From Cytophagaceae bacterium (GTDB taxonomy: Bacteria > Bacteroidota > Bacteroidia > Flavobacteriales > Flavobacteriaceae): a stretch of DNA of 64,000 bases. The stretch spans positions 1 through 64,000 of the forward strand of contig PALD01000027.1 in the NCBI GenBank assembly GCA_002710685.1. Direction: 5' to 3'. The position numbers and the translations under genes were made by a program. This document shows positions 53,494 to 62,091 of the stretch, one piece after another; the first letter of the stretch is position 1, and every line of letters begins with the position of its first letter. The notes beneath the pieces are model-generated. The model made no database searches and was not told where the DNA came from. It saw only the letters and a program-made list of their open reading frames with translations.

Positions 53494-55209
53494 ATGAAAA
53501 AAATTAAATTACAATGTATTGGCATCTTATCCTTGCTATTGGTGATGGGATGTACCCCAGATGGTATTGACTCCATAACTGCTGTTGACCCAGGACCAGA
53601 TGAAACCAGCCCTGACATTACAATAACCTATCCACTGGAGGGCACAACGCTTAATGTGCTGGAGGAGGTCACTTCAATAGATATCAAGTTCAAGGTTACT
53701 GATGATATTGAGATTGCAAATATAGATGTTGCGGTTGATGGTACTAGCATTACCACAATGGATAGCTTTTCAGATTACCGCATAGCCAATGGAAACGTGA
53801 CTTTTGACAATGTGACCAATGGTGACCACACCCTTACCGTGACCGCGGTAGATACAGAGGGCAAGACCACGACCAAAACAGTCAATTTCAGCAAGAAACC
53901 TCCATATACTCCTAAATTTGATGGTGAGGTTTTCTACATGCCTTTTGACGGTTCATACATGGACCTTGTGAATCTTAGGGTTGCCACAGAAGTAGGAACA
54001 CCAGGATTTACAAGTGCATCTTTTTTGGGTACATCAGCATATCAAGGTGCAGCAGACTCATATCTTCAATATGAGATTCCACAAATGTATGGCACAAACT
54101 TCAGCGCGGCTTTTTGGTACAAAATTAATGCTACACCAGACCGCTCGGGCATTCTAGTAGCAGGTGTTGAAGGTGCCGGTGAGGACAGGACCAATGGTTT
54201 CCGTCTCTTTAGGGAGCCTAAAGACGGTCAACAGGTTATTAAACTTAACGTGGGAACAGGAAGTACAGAAGTGTGGAACGATGGTGGCCTTGTAGACCCC
54301 GCAGCTGGAGAATGGGTGCACATTGCATTTACAATAGATGACAACCAGACTGTTCTATACATCAACGGCATGCCCGTAAATACAGGAAATATGGGAGGAA
54401 ACCCCATTGACTGGACAGGTGTAAAAAACATGACGATTGAATCTGGTGGAGAAACATTTGGTTACTGGGGCCATGGAGATGATGAGAGCAACATGGATGA
54501 ACTAAGGCTGTTTGACAAAACACTTTCTGAAACCGATGTGCAAAACATGATTTCAGAGTCATCGGTTATGTTGCACATGCCCATGGACGGCAGCTATGAT
54601 GATACGGTTGCAAACCGTGAGGTAACCGTTGTGGGAAGTCCTGGATATGCAGGTGAGGCAAAAGTGGGGACTGATGCTTACGCCGGTGCTACAGGCGCTT
54701 ACCTTACCCTGCCAGCTGCTGGCCTGCAGACCGAAGAGTTCAGCGCTGCATTTTGGTATAAGGTTGATCCTTCTGCCCTGCGCGCAGGTATTTTGACCAT
54801 GAGCCCAGAAGATACAAATAACCCTGACGCTCAAAATATAAGAACAAGTGGATTTAGATTGTTTAGGGAAGGAGATGCCTCTTCACAAACTATAAAACTC
54901 AATGTGGGTACCGGGGCTGATGAAAGTTGGAATAATGGTACTACTATTGACGCCACAACAGGAGAATGGATCCATATTGCCTTTACCATTTCAACTTCCG
55001 AAAGTGTACTTTACATTAATGGTAATGCAGTAAATACAGGTACGCTTACGCAACCTATAAGCTGGGATGGTATTGATATGATTTCTGTAATGAGTGGAAC
55101 CCCACACTTTACAGAATGGGGTCACCTTTCAGACCCTAGTTACATGGATGACCTGCGTTTTTATAACAAGGCCCTCTCTGCAGATGAAGTTGCCGCGCTG
55201 GCAAACTAG
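53494..55209 (+). CDS. double LamG/concanavalin-like surface glycan-binding lipoprotein
   Basis: A 571-residue lipoprotein (lipobox VMGCTP, Cys20). An Ig-like domain (about 35-135, ITYPLEGTTLNVLEEVTSID) is followed by two LamG_3-type sandwich domains (about 150-345 and 350-568). The two LamG units are clear internal repeats: both contain an FYMPFDGSYMD- or LHMPMDGSYDD-like start, a FSAAFWYKI/V segment, GFRLFRE, IKLNVGTG and GEWVHIAFTI. By position after SusC/SusD it takes the SusE/SusF or SGBP role, binding glycan at the surface. No catalytic motif is seen. Confidence 0.85.
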   Translation: MKKIKLQCIGILSLLLVMGCTPDGIDSITAVDPGPDETSPDITITYPLEGTTLNVLEEVTSIDIKFKVTDDIEIANIDVAVDGTSITTMDSFSDYRIANGNVTFDNVTNGDHTLTVTAVDTEGKTTTKTVNFSKKPPYTPKFDGEVFYMPFDGSYMDLVNLRVATEVGTPGFTSASFLGTSAYQGAADSYLQYEIPQMYGTNFSAAFWYKINATPDRSGILVAGVEGAGEDRTNGFRLFREPKDGQQVIKLNVGTGSTEVWNDGGLVDPAAGEWVHIAFTIDDNQTVLYINGMPVNTGNMGGNPIDWTGVKNMTIESGGETFGYWGHGDDESNMDELRLFDKTLSETDVQNMISESSVMLHMPMDGSYDDTVANREVTVVGSPGYAGEAKVGTDAYAGATGAYLTLPAAGLQTEEFSAAFWYKVDPSALRAGILTMSPEDTNNPDAQNIRTSGFRLFREGDASSQTIKLNVGTGADESWNNGTTIDATTGEWIHIAFTISTSESVLYINGNAVNTGTLTQPISWDGIDMISVMSGTPHFTEWGHLSDPSYMDDLRFYNKALSADEVAALAN

Positions 55210-55226
55210 ACAATGATTTCATAAAA

Positions 55227-55258
55227 CTTTCCGGGTTATGTAAACATAATCCGGAAGG
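55227..55258 (+). terminator. long hairpin between SGBP and hydrolase genes
   Basis: CTTTCCGGGTTATG (55227-55240) pairs with CATAATCCGGAAGG (55245-55258) around a TAAA loop, with two G-U pairs. Only short T stretches follow, so it may be a partial terminator or an mRNA-stability hairpin setting different levels for surface proteins and enzymes. Confidence 0.5.
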
Positions 55259-55368
55259 TCTTTAATGGGTTTTTCAATCCGTAAAATGCCCTTTCTCAAT
55301 ATGCTGAAAATCCTAAGATTCATGGCTTGAGGAATGGCTTTTTAATTTTTAAGAAGAAAGATAGATAG

Positions 55369-56742
55369 ATGATGTTATTAAAAAAGACAACCCTGACCTG
55401 CATATCCATTTTGTTTCTGCTGCTGGCCTCCTGCTCGTCAGATTCTGGACCGGGATACCAAGAGCCATACATACCGGGCACTGACGATGATAGTGGTGAA
55501 GAACCCCCCGCAGAGCCCATTGCTGATGATGAACTTATGGACATCGTGCAAGAAACCACTTTTAACTATTTCTGGGACTTTGCAGAACCTAACAGCGGCA
55601 TGGCCAAAGAACGCAGCCAGGCCGACTCCTATGGAGGTGAGGGAGCAAACATCGTCACCACTGGAGGTACAGGTTTTGGCCTCGCTTCCTTTCCAGCAGC
55701 AGTAGAACGAGGGTGGATCACTAGAACAGAAGCAATAACACGCCTTGACAAGATTATCAAGTTTCTTGAAAATGCCCCAAAGTTCCACGGAGCATTTGCC
55801 CACTGGTATATGGGTAATACCGGTACAGTAAGGCCCTTCAGTCAGTATGACGACGGGGGCGACCTTGTAGAAACCGCTTTTTTAATACAGGGTTTATTGA
55901 TCAATAGGCAATATTTTGATGACGCTTCCGCGGAAGAAACTGACATACGTGACCGCATCACCACTTTGTGGGAAAATGTAGAATGGGACTGGTACACGCA
56001 AGGAGAAAATGTATTGTACTGGCACTGGTCATCAACATATGATTTTCAAATTGACCTCCAGATAAAAGGATGGAACGAAGGCTTGATTGTCTATGTTTTG
56101 GCAGCAGCCTCACCCACCCACCCCATCACAAAGGATGTGTATACCCAAGGCTGGGCCTCAAACGGCAACATTGTTACAAACCGTAGCCACTATGGCATCA
56201 ATATGCCCATGGGACCTTCTTATGGTGGGCCATTGTTCTTCAGTCATTACTCTTTTATAGGTCTTGACCCCACAAACTTACAAGACCAGTATGCTAACTA
56301 CTGGACGCAGAATACCGCACATTCTCAAATCAACTATCAATATTGTGTGCTCAACCCTAAGGACTTTAAAGGCTACGGCCCCAACTCTTGGGGGTTGACC
56401 GCCTCAGATAGCCGTGATGGCTACGCAGCGCACAGCCCCACAAATGACCTAGGGGTCATTACGCCCACCGCGGCATTATCCTCCATTGTCTACACACCAG
56501 CTGAATCACTGGCGGCCATGCATTATTTCTATGAAGAAATGGGCGATACCCTATGGGGAGAATATGGTTTTTATGATGCCTTCTCAGAGCAGTACAACTG
56601 GACGGCTACAGGATATCTGGCCATAGACCAGGGCCCCATCATCGCCATGATTGAAAACCATAGAACGGGGCTTCTCTGGCAACTATTTATGCAGGATACT
56701 GATGTGCAGGCAGGCCTGGATTTACTTGAGTTTACCTACTAA
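55369..56742 (+). CDS. GH144-type (PF10091 'glucoamylase' family) lipoprotein, first copy
   Basis: A 457-residue lipoprotein (lipobox LASCSSD, Cys23) of the PF10091 glycoamylase family, which includes GH144. The N-terminal ETTFNYFWDFAEPNSGMAKE block and the GGTGFGLASFPAAVERGW helix pair belong to the (alpha/alpha)6 barrel. Other shared blocks are YWHWSSTYDFQI, GPLFFSHYSF and SWGLTASDSRDGYAAHSP. Characterised GH144 enzymes act on beta-1,2-glucan, as endo-glucanase or as sophorose-releasing exo-enzymes. It is paired with a second copy 13 bases downstream. Which copy is endo-acting cannot be told from sequence. Confidence 0.8.
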   Translation: MMLLKKTTLTCISILFLLLASCSSDSGPGYQEPYIPGTDDDSGEEPPAEPIADDELMDIVQETTFNYFWDFAEPNSGMAKERSQADSYGGEGANIVTTGGTGFGLASFPAAVERGWITRTEAITRLDKIIKFLENAPKFHGAFAHWYMGNTGTVRPFSQYDDGGDLVETAFLIQGLLINRQYFDDASAEETDIRDRITTLWENVEWDWYTQGENVLYWHWSSTYDFQIDLQIKGWNEGLIVYVLAAASPTHPITKDVYTQGWASNGNIVTNRSHYGINMPMGPSYGGPLFFSHYSFIGLDPTNLQDQYANYWTQNTAHSQINYQYCVLNPKDFKGYGPNSWGLTASDSRDGYAAHSPTNDLGVITPTAALSSIVYTPAESLAAMHYFYEEMGDTLWGEYGFYDAFSEQYNWTATGYLAIDQGPIIAMIENHRTGLLWQLFMQDTDVQAGLDLLEFTY

Positions 56743-56755
56743 CCATTTATTGTAA

Positions 56756-58135
56756 ATGAAAAGACCATATTTAATACTTGTCGCCCTCTCCATGTTGACC
56801 ACCTTGGGCTGCAAGGACAATAAACCGCAGGTGCAGGATACCGCTTCCGCGGAAGTAACCCAAAAGCAACCCCTTTCAGATGAAGCCTTGCTGGACTCCG
56901 TGCAAAAACAGACCCTGAAATATTTCTGGGATTATGCCGAGCCTAACTCTGGCATGGGGCGTGAACGCTTTCACCCAGATGGCAACTACCCTCAAGATGA
57001 TGCCCATGTGGTTACTACCGGTGGTAGTGGCTTTGGCTTGATGGGCATTGTGGCAGGTATAGACCGTGGTTTTATCCCTAGGGATTCTGCTGTTGCGAGG
57101 CTTGGCCACATAGCAGACTTTTTGGCGAAAGCCCCAAGATTTCATGGCGCCTGGTCACACTGGCTTAATGGTAAAACCGGCGATGTACAGGCCTTTGGCA
57201 AAAAGGATAACGGCGGCGACATTGTTGAAACATCTTTTTTGGCACAATCCTTTATTGTAATACGGGAATATCTCAAAGATGGTAACGCGCTGGAAAAGAC
57301 AGTGGCCGCAAAGTTTGACAAATTATGGAAAGACATTGAGTGGAACTGGTACACGAACAATAAAAACGGCATTTTCTGGCACTGGTCACCAGATTATGAG
57401 TGGGAAATGAACTTTATGATAGAGGGTTACAACGAGTGCTTGATTACCTATATCATGGCAGCATCCTCACCAGACCACGCCATAAAACCAGAGGTTTACC
57501 ACAAGGGCTGGGCACGAGGTGGCAACATTACCACAGACGTTGAAGCTTATGGCATGCCGCTGCTATTAAAACATAACACCCAGGGCGATAAGGGCGGGCC
57601 GCTTTTCTGGGCACATTATTCCTACCTTGGTCTAAACCCAAAGGGCCTCAAGGACAAGTATGCAAACTACTGGGACCTCAACGTGAACCACAGCAAGATA
57701 AACTATGAATATTGCCAGGAAAACCCTAACGGCTTTGAGACATACAGCCCGCAATCCTGGGGTCTTACCGCAAGCTACACCCGCAATAAAGACAATACCA
57801 TAGGCTATGCGGCTCACTCGCCAGATGTTGACCGTGGCGTGGTATCCCCCACGGCTGCCGTGAGTTCCATTCCATATACGCCTAAGGAATCCATGGCAGC
57901 GATGCGCTATTTTTACACAGATTTAAAAGACCTTCTCTGGGGACCAGCAGGTTTTTATGATGCCTACAGCCTGGAAGGCGAAGACTGGGTTGCCCCCCGC
58001 TACCTGGCCATTGACCAGGGCCCCATGATCGTCATGATAGAAAATTACAGATCTGGCTTGATCTGGGACCTATTTATGGGCGCCCCAGAAATTCAGCAAG
58101 GACTTGAGAAACTTGGTTTTACTTATGAAAAATAA
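56756..58135 (+). CDS. GH144-type (PF10091) lipoprotein, second copy
   Basis: A 459-residue lipoprotein (lipobox TLGCKD, Cys19), paralogous to the preceding gene over the whole length: KQTLKYFWDYAEPNSGMGRE, GGSGFGLMGIVAGIDRGF, FWHWSPDYEWEM, GPLFWAHYSYLGL and SWGLTASYTRNKDNTIGYAA. The second copy has extra residues in a loop near 340-350, suggesting different chain-length preference. Two tandem paralogues fit the endo plus exo pairing described for beta-1,2-glucan degradation, though this is inference. A CTTCCGCGGAAG palindrome lies in its linker-coding region (56844-56855). The next gene overlaps its end by 11 bases. Confidence 0.8.
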   Translation: MKRPYLILVALSMLTTLGCKDNKPQVQDTASAEVTQKQPLSDEALLDSVQKQTLKYFWDYAEPNSGMGRERFHPDGNYPQDDAHVVTTGGSGFGLMGIVAGIDRGFIPRDSAVARLGHIADFLAKAPRFHGAWSHWLNGKTGDVQAFGKKDNGGDIVETSFLAQSFIVIREYLKDGNALEKTVAAKFDKLWKDIEWNWYTNNKNGIFWHWSPDYEWEMNFMIEGYNECLITYIMAASSPDHAIKPEVYHKGWARGGNITTDVEAYGMPLLLKHNTQGDKGGPLFWAHYSYLGLNPKGLKDKYANYWDLNVNHSKINYEYCQENPNGFETYSPQSWGLTASYTRNKDNTIGYAAHSPDVDRGVVSPTAAVSSIPYTPKESMAAMRYFYTDLKDLLWGPAGFYDAYSLEGEDWVAPRYLAIDQGPMIVMIENYRSGLIWDLFMGAPEIQQGLEKLGFTYEK

Positions 58136-58916
58136 TATGCGTTATATCACGGCAATCCTCTTGTTGTTCACAAGCCTTGTTGCCCTAGCTCAAGATGGTT
58201 TTGAGAAAAAGGTATTTATAAAAGACGGCGACAGCCTTAATTATCAAATCCTGTTGCCCAGGAACTTTGATAAGAACAAGCAATACCCGCTTGTACTTTT
58301 TTTACATGGATCGGGAGAACGGGGCAATGACAATGAAAGCCAATTGGTTCACGGCAGCAAGGTTTTTCTAGACGAGGGTAACCGTGCGGCATTTCCTGCA
58401 GTGGTGGTCTTCCCGCAATGCCCCAAGGATTCGTACTGGGCCAATGTGGATGTTGACCGCTCCGTGATGCCACTAGGCTTCAAGTTCAATCCAGATGCAG
58501 CACCCACAAAAGCCATGCAGGGCGTGCTTGACCTGGTTGATGGCCTTTTGGCGCAAGCCTTCATAAAAAAAGACCAGATATATGTTGCCGGGCTTTCCAT
58601 GGGAGGCATGGGCACGTATGAGTTGCTTTCGCGCAAGCCAGAAACTTTTGCCGCAGCCATCGCGATATGTGGTGGTGGCAGTACCAGCCTGGTACAAAAA
58701 TATGCCCTCAACACCCCCATGTGGGTACTGCATGGTGCGCAGGATAATGTGGTGACACCGCAACATTCACTGGATATGGTGAGCGCCCTGCTCGATGCGG
58801 GTGCCTTCCCCAGGTTTACCCTGTATGAAAACGCAAATCACAACAGCTGGGATGCTGCCTTTGCAGAACCTGACTTTCTTTCTTGGTTGTTCAAGCATAA
58901 CCTTTCAAAAAATTAA
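58125..58916 (+). CDS. exported alpha/beta-hydrolase, carboxylesterase-like
   Basis: A 263-residue exported hydrolase (signal peptide to about residue 22, ending ALAQ). The nucleophile motif is GLSMGG (AGLSMGGMGTYELLS), an oxyanion-type LFLHGSGERG segment lies near 65-74, the acid is likely in HGAQDNVV and the His in ENANHNSW. It resembles PHB-depolymerase/phospholipase-type esterases found in polysaccharide loci, where they remove acyl groups from glycans. I used the ATG at 58125, which overlaps the previous gene by 11 bases; an ATG at 58137 is possible. A role in removing ester substituents from the locus substrate is inferred. Confidence 0.8.
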   Translation: MKNNMRYITAILLLFTSLVALAQDGFEKKVFIKDGDSLNYQILLPRNFDKNKQYPLVLFLHGSGERGNDNESQLVHGSKVFLDEGNRAAFPAVVVFPQCPKDSYWANVDVDRSVMPLGFKFNPDAAPTKAMQGVLDLVDGLLAQAFIKKDQIYVAGLSMGGMGTYELLSRKPETFAAAIAICGGGSTSLVQKYALNTPMWVLHGAQDNVVTPQHSLDMVSALLDAGAFPRFTLYENANHNSWDAAFAEPDFLSWLFKHNLSKN

Positions 58917-58917
58917 A

Positions 58918-61191
58918 ATGAAAAGAATACCCTTTATACTACTCGCGCTTACCATGTTTGTTTGCCTTTCGGCGAAAGCGCAGGCCCAAAGTTCAATTCC
59001 CCAAGTGGAAGCCCTGCTTGAAAAGATGACCATAGAGGAAAAAATAGGTCAGCTCAACCTGCTCACACCGGGCGGTGGCGTGGCGACGGGCTCTGTAGTG
59101 AGTGAAAATGTTGAGGCCAAAATCAAGGCCGGAAATGTAGGTGGGCTTTTTGGCGTTGCCGGCCCAGACAAGGTGCGCATGGCGCAAAAGATTGCCGTAG
59201 AACAGACCCGCCTGGGCATTCCGCTTTTAATAGGTTCTGATGTTATCCATGGGTATAAAACCACCTTTCCCCTGCCGCTGGGACTTGCTGCTACCTGGGA
59301 TATGGAACTCATCAACAGGACCGCGCAGGTGGCTGCAAAAGAAGCTACTGCAGATGGTATCAACTGGAATTTTTCACCCATGGTTGATATATCGCGTGAT
59401 CCACGCTGGGGGCGTATTTCTGAAGGTGCCGGTGAGGACCCATTTTTGGGTTCGGCGATTGCCAGGGCCATGGTAACGGGCTATCAGCAAGATGACCTTA
59501 CCCGCCCAAACACCATGATTGCCACGGTAAAACATTTTGCCCTTTATGGCGCGGCCGAAGGCGGTAGGGATTACAACTCGGTTGATATGGGCCGCGTCAA
59601 GATGTTCAATGATTACCTACCTCCATATAAAGCAGCCATTGATGCAGGGGTTGCCAGCGTGATGAGCTCATTTAACGATATTGACGGCGTTCCCGCAACG
59701 GGAAACAAGTGGTTGCTCACTGACCTGCTGCGGGACAAATGGGGGTTTAAAGGCTTTGTTGTTTCAGATTACACATCGCTTAACGAGATGATTGCCCACG
59801 GTCTTGGTAATCTGCAGGCCGTTTCAGCACAGGCGCTCAATGCAGGCCTCGACATGGACATGGTGGGCGAGGGCTTCTTAACAACCCTTAAAAAATCGCT
59901 GGATGAAGGCAAGGTCACTGAAGATGAAATCACACAGGCCTGTCGACGTATCCTGGAGGCCAAGTACAAATTGGGGCTTTTTGAAGACCCCTACCGCTAC
60001 AATGATGAAACCCGGCCCGAAAAAGACATCCTGAGCAAGGACAACCGGGCATTGGCACGCGAAGCCGCACGCAAATCATTTGTGCTGCTCAAAAATGAAA
60101 ACAATACGCTACCACTTAAAAAAGATGCAAAGATTGCGCTGGTGGGACCTTTGGCCGATAGCCAAAACAACATGCTGGGCACCTGGTCCCCAACGGGCGA
60201 TACCAAGTATGCCGTGCCCATTCTTGAAGGTTTTAAAAATGTGGCCGCCGGTGCAAAAATCACGTATGCCAAGGGAGCAAATATCTCTAATGACAAGGCT
60301 TTCGCCGAAAAAATAAACGTCTTTGGCCCACGTATCGAGATTGATGAACGCACCCCAGAAACCATGCTGAAAGAAGCACTGGAAGCTGCAAAAAAAGCTG
60401 ATGTGGTGGTTGCCGTGGCGGGTGAAGCTACAGAGATGACCGGCGAGGCCTCAAGCATGACAAGTATAAGCATCCCAGAAAGTCAAAAGATGTTGATACG
60501 CGCCCTGGCAAAAACAGGAAAACCGGTAGTGCTGGTCTTGATGAGTGGTCGTCCCTTGACCATTGAAGAAGAGATGGGTTTGCCCGTAAGTATCCTACAG
60601 GTATGGCATCCTGGGGTCGAAGCAGGAAATGCGATAGCTGATGTAGTCTTTGGCAACTATAATCCTTCAGGAAAAATCACGGCTTCCTGGCCCAGAAACG
60701 TAGGGCAAATCCCGGTTTATCATAGTATGAAGAACACCGGTAGGCCAGAGCTTAAAAAAGAATGGGAAAAGTTTAAATCAAGCTATCTTGATGTAGATAA
60801 CAGTCCATTGATCCCGTTTGGCTTTGGCTTAAGCTATACCACATTTGAGTACAGCGACATTAAGGTTGACCATAGTGAAATAACCCAGGACCAACCCGTA
60901 AATATCTCGGTAACCGTAAAAAATACGGGGAATTATGACGGCGAAGAAGTTGTGCAATTGTATCTTCATGACGTTGTAAGGAGCATTACCCCTCCCAAGC
61001 GTACCTTAAAGGGTTTTCAAAAAGTCATGATCAATAAAGGAGAGCGCAAGACCATAACCTTGACCCTCACCCCAGATGACCTTAAATTCTATAACGGCAA
61101 CCTGGATTTTATTGCAGAACCTGGAGTTTTTGAAGTGTACGTGGGGGGCAATAGTGATGCCCAGTTAAAAACACAGTTCACCTTAAAATAA
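58918..61191 (+). CDS. GH3 family beta-glucosidase
   Basis: A 757-residue exported glycosidase with signal peptide (1-24, ending AQAQ). I set the start at the ATG at 58918; the longer frame reads through the end of the preceding gene in another phase. Domains: GH3 barrel (about 30-385), GH3 C-terminal sandwich (about 410-640), fibronectin III-like domain (about 665-745). The nucleophile is Asp284 in GFVVSDYTS. KHFALYGAAEGGRDYN at 205-220 and the GEDPFLG segment at 172-178 are family blocks. GH3 enzymes of GH144 loci cleave sophorose and short beta-1,2-gluco-oligosaccharides to glucose. It follows the esterase by one base. Confidence 0.93.
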   Translation: MKRIPFILLALTMFVCLSAKAQAQSSIPQVEALLEKMTIEEKIGQLNLLTPGGGVATGSVVSENVEAKIKAGNVGGLFGVAGPDKVRMAQKIAVEQTRLGIPLLIGSDVIHGYKTTFPLPLGLAATWDMELINRTAQVAAKEATADGINWNFSPMVDISRDPRWGRISEGAGEDPFLGSAIARAMVTGYQQDDLTRPNTMIATVKHFALYGAAEGGRDYNSVDMGRVKMFNDYLPPYKAAIDAGVASVMSSFNDIDGVPATGNKWLLTDLLRDKWGFKGFVVSDYTSLNEMIAHGLGNLQAVSAQALNAGLDMDMVGEGFLTTLKKSLDEGKVTEDEITQACRRILEAKYKLGLFEDPYRYNDETRPEKDILSKDNRALAREAARKSFVLLKNENNTLPLKKDAKIALVGPLADSQNNMLGTWSPTGDTKYAVPILEGFKNVAAGAKITYAKGANISNDKAFAEKINVFGPRIEIDERTPETMLKEALEAAKKADVVVAVAGEATEMTGEASSMTSISIPESQKMLIRALAKTGKPVVLVLMSGRPLTIEEEMGLPVSILQVWHPGVEAGNAIADVVFGNYNPSGKITASWPRNVGQIPVYHSMKNTGRPELKKEWEKFKSSYLDVDNSPLIPFGFGLSYTTFEYSDIKVDHSEITQDQPVNISVTVKNTGNYDGEEVVQLYLHDVVRSITPPKRTLKGFQKVMINKGERKTITLTLTPDDLKFYNGNLDFIAEPGVFEVYVGGNSDAQLKTQFTLK

Positions 61192-61196
61192 AAACC

Positions 61197-62090
61197 ATGC
61201 ACAAGTTTTCGTTGTTGTTCATTGCCATCCTGTTTACCCTTGCCCCGCTTCAGGGCCAGACAAAAAAAAATGAAATACAGGTAACCACCCACGTGTACAA
61301 AGACACGTTGGACCTGGATTTCTATACCTTAAAGACAGAAAGGGCCAATAAAAAAAGACCCCTAGTCGTGCTGTTGTACGGCGGTGGCTTTGTGGGCGGC
61401 AGAAAAGATGGCCCGGGAGAAGTCAAGTTTTCACAGACCATGGCGTCCTTTGGCTACGCAGCAGTATCCATAAATTATGCGCTTACGCGAAAGGGAACCA
61501 CATCAGGTTTTGGGTGTGATTGCCCCACGGTCGAGAAGATGGAGACATTTAAGCACGCCACACAAGACGTTATTGACGCGGTAACATTCTTGAAAAAAGG
61601 AGACTTTAACTTTGACCCTGACCAGATTATCCTTGTGGGCAGCAGTGCAGGTGCAGAGGCCGTATTGAATGCCGCGTATCAAAGAAGACATCCCTTTTAT
61701 AGAGAAATCTTCCCTGATGACTTTAAAGTAGCTGCCGTGGTGGGATTTTCAGGAGCCATCACAGATGCCCGGTATATTACACAAGATGACGCCGTACCGG
61801 GAATGTTCATTCATGGAGAGGACGATGATGTGGTTCCCTATGGCACAGAACCGCACCACTTTTGTGGAAACGAAACCGCAGGATTCTTCATGCTGGATGG
61901 CTCAAAGAGCATTGTAGAAAAACTGAAACAACTGAAGACATCCTATAAATTGCTCCATGCCCCTGGCGGCAAGCATGAATGGTCAGGTATAGGTTTTAGG
62001 TACACTGATGAGATACATGACTTTATACAGACGGTGGTAGTCGAGAAAAAAGTCATCAAGGAAGAACGCTTGGTAACCGAAAATGATTAA
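61197..62090 (+). CDS. exported alpha/beta-hydrolase (BD-FAE-like esterase)
   Basis: A 297-residue exported hydrolase with signal peptide (1-20). An oxyanion-hole motif YGGGFVGG at 62-69 is followed by the nucleophile motif GSSAGAEA, and the acid and His are probably in HGEDDDVVPYG and PGGKHEW. This layout (HGGG-like plus GxSxG) is that of bacterial feruloyl- or acetyl-esterase-like lipase-fold enzymes. It is five bases after the GH3 gene, and the sulfatase start overlaps or abuts its stop. With the 58125 hydrolase it gives the locus two different candidate de-esterifying enzymes. Confidence 0.8.
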   Translation: MHKFSLLFIAILFTLAPLQGQTKKNEIQVTTHVYKDTLDLDFYTLKTERANKKRPLVVLLYGGGFVGGRKDGPGEVKFSQTMASFGYAAVSINYALTRKGTTSGFGCDCPTVEKMETFKHATQDVIDAVTFLKKGDFNFDPDQIILVGSSAGAEAVLNAAYQRRHPFYREIFPDDFKVAAVVGFSGAITDARYITQDDAVPGMFIHGEDDDVVPYGTEPHHFCGNETAGFFMLDGSKSIVEKLKQLKTSYKLLHAPGGKHEWSGIGFRYTDEIHDFIQTVVVEKKVIKEERLVTEND

Positions 62091-62091
62091 T

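Noticed and set aside
58795..58917. Longer start for the GH3 glucosidase
   Set aside because: The added residues are read from the preceding esterase gene in another phase; the ATG at 58,918 starts a normal signal peptide.
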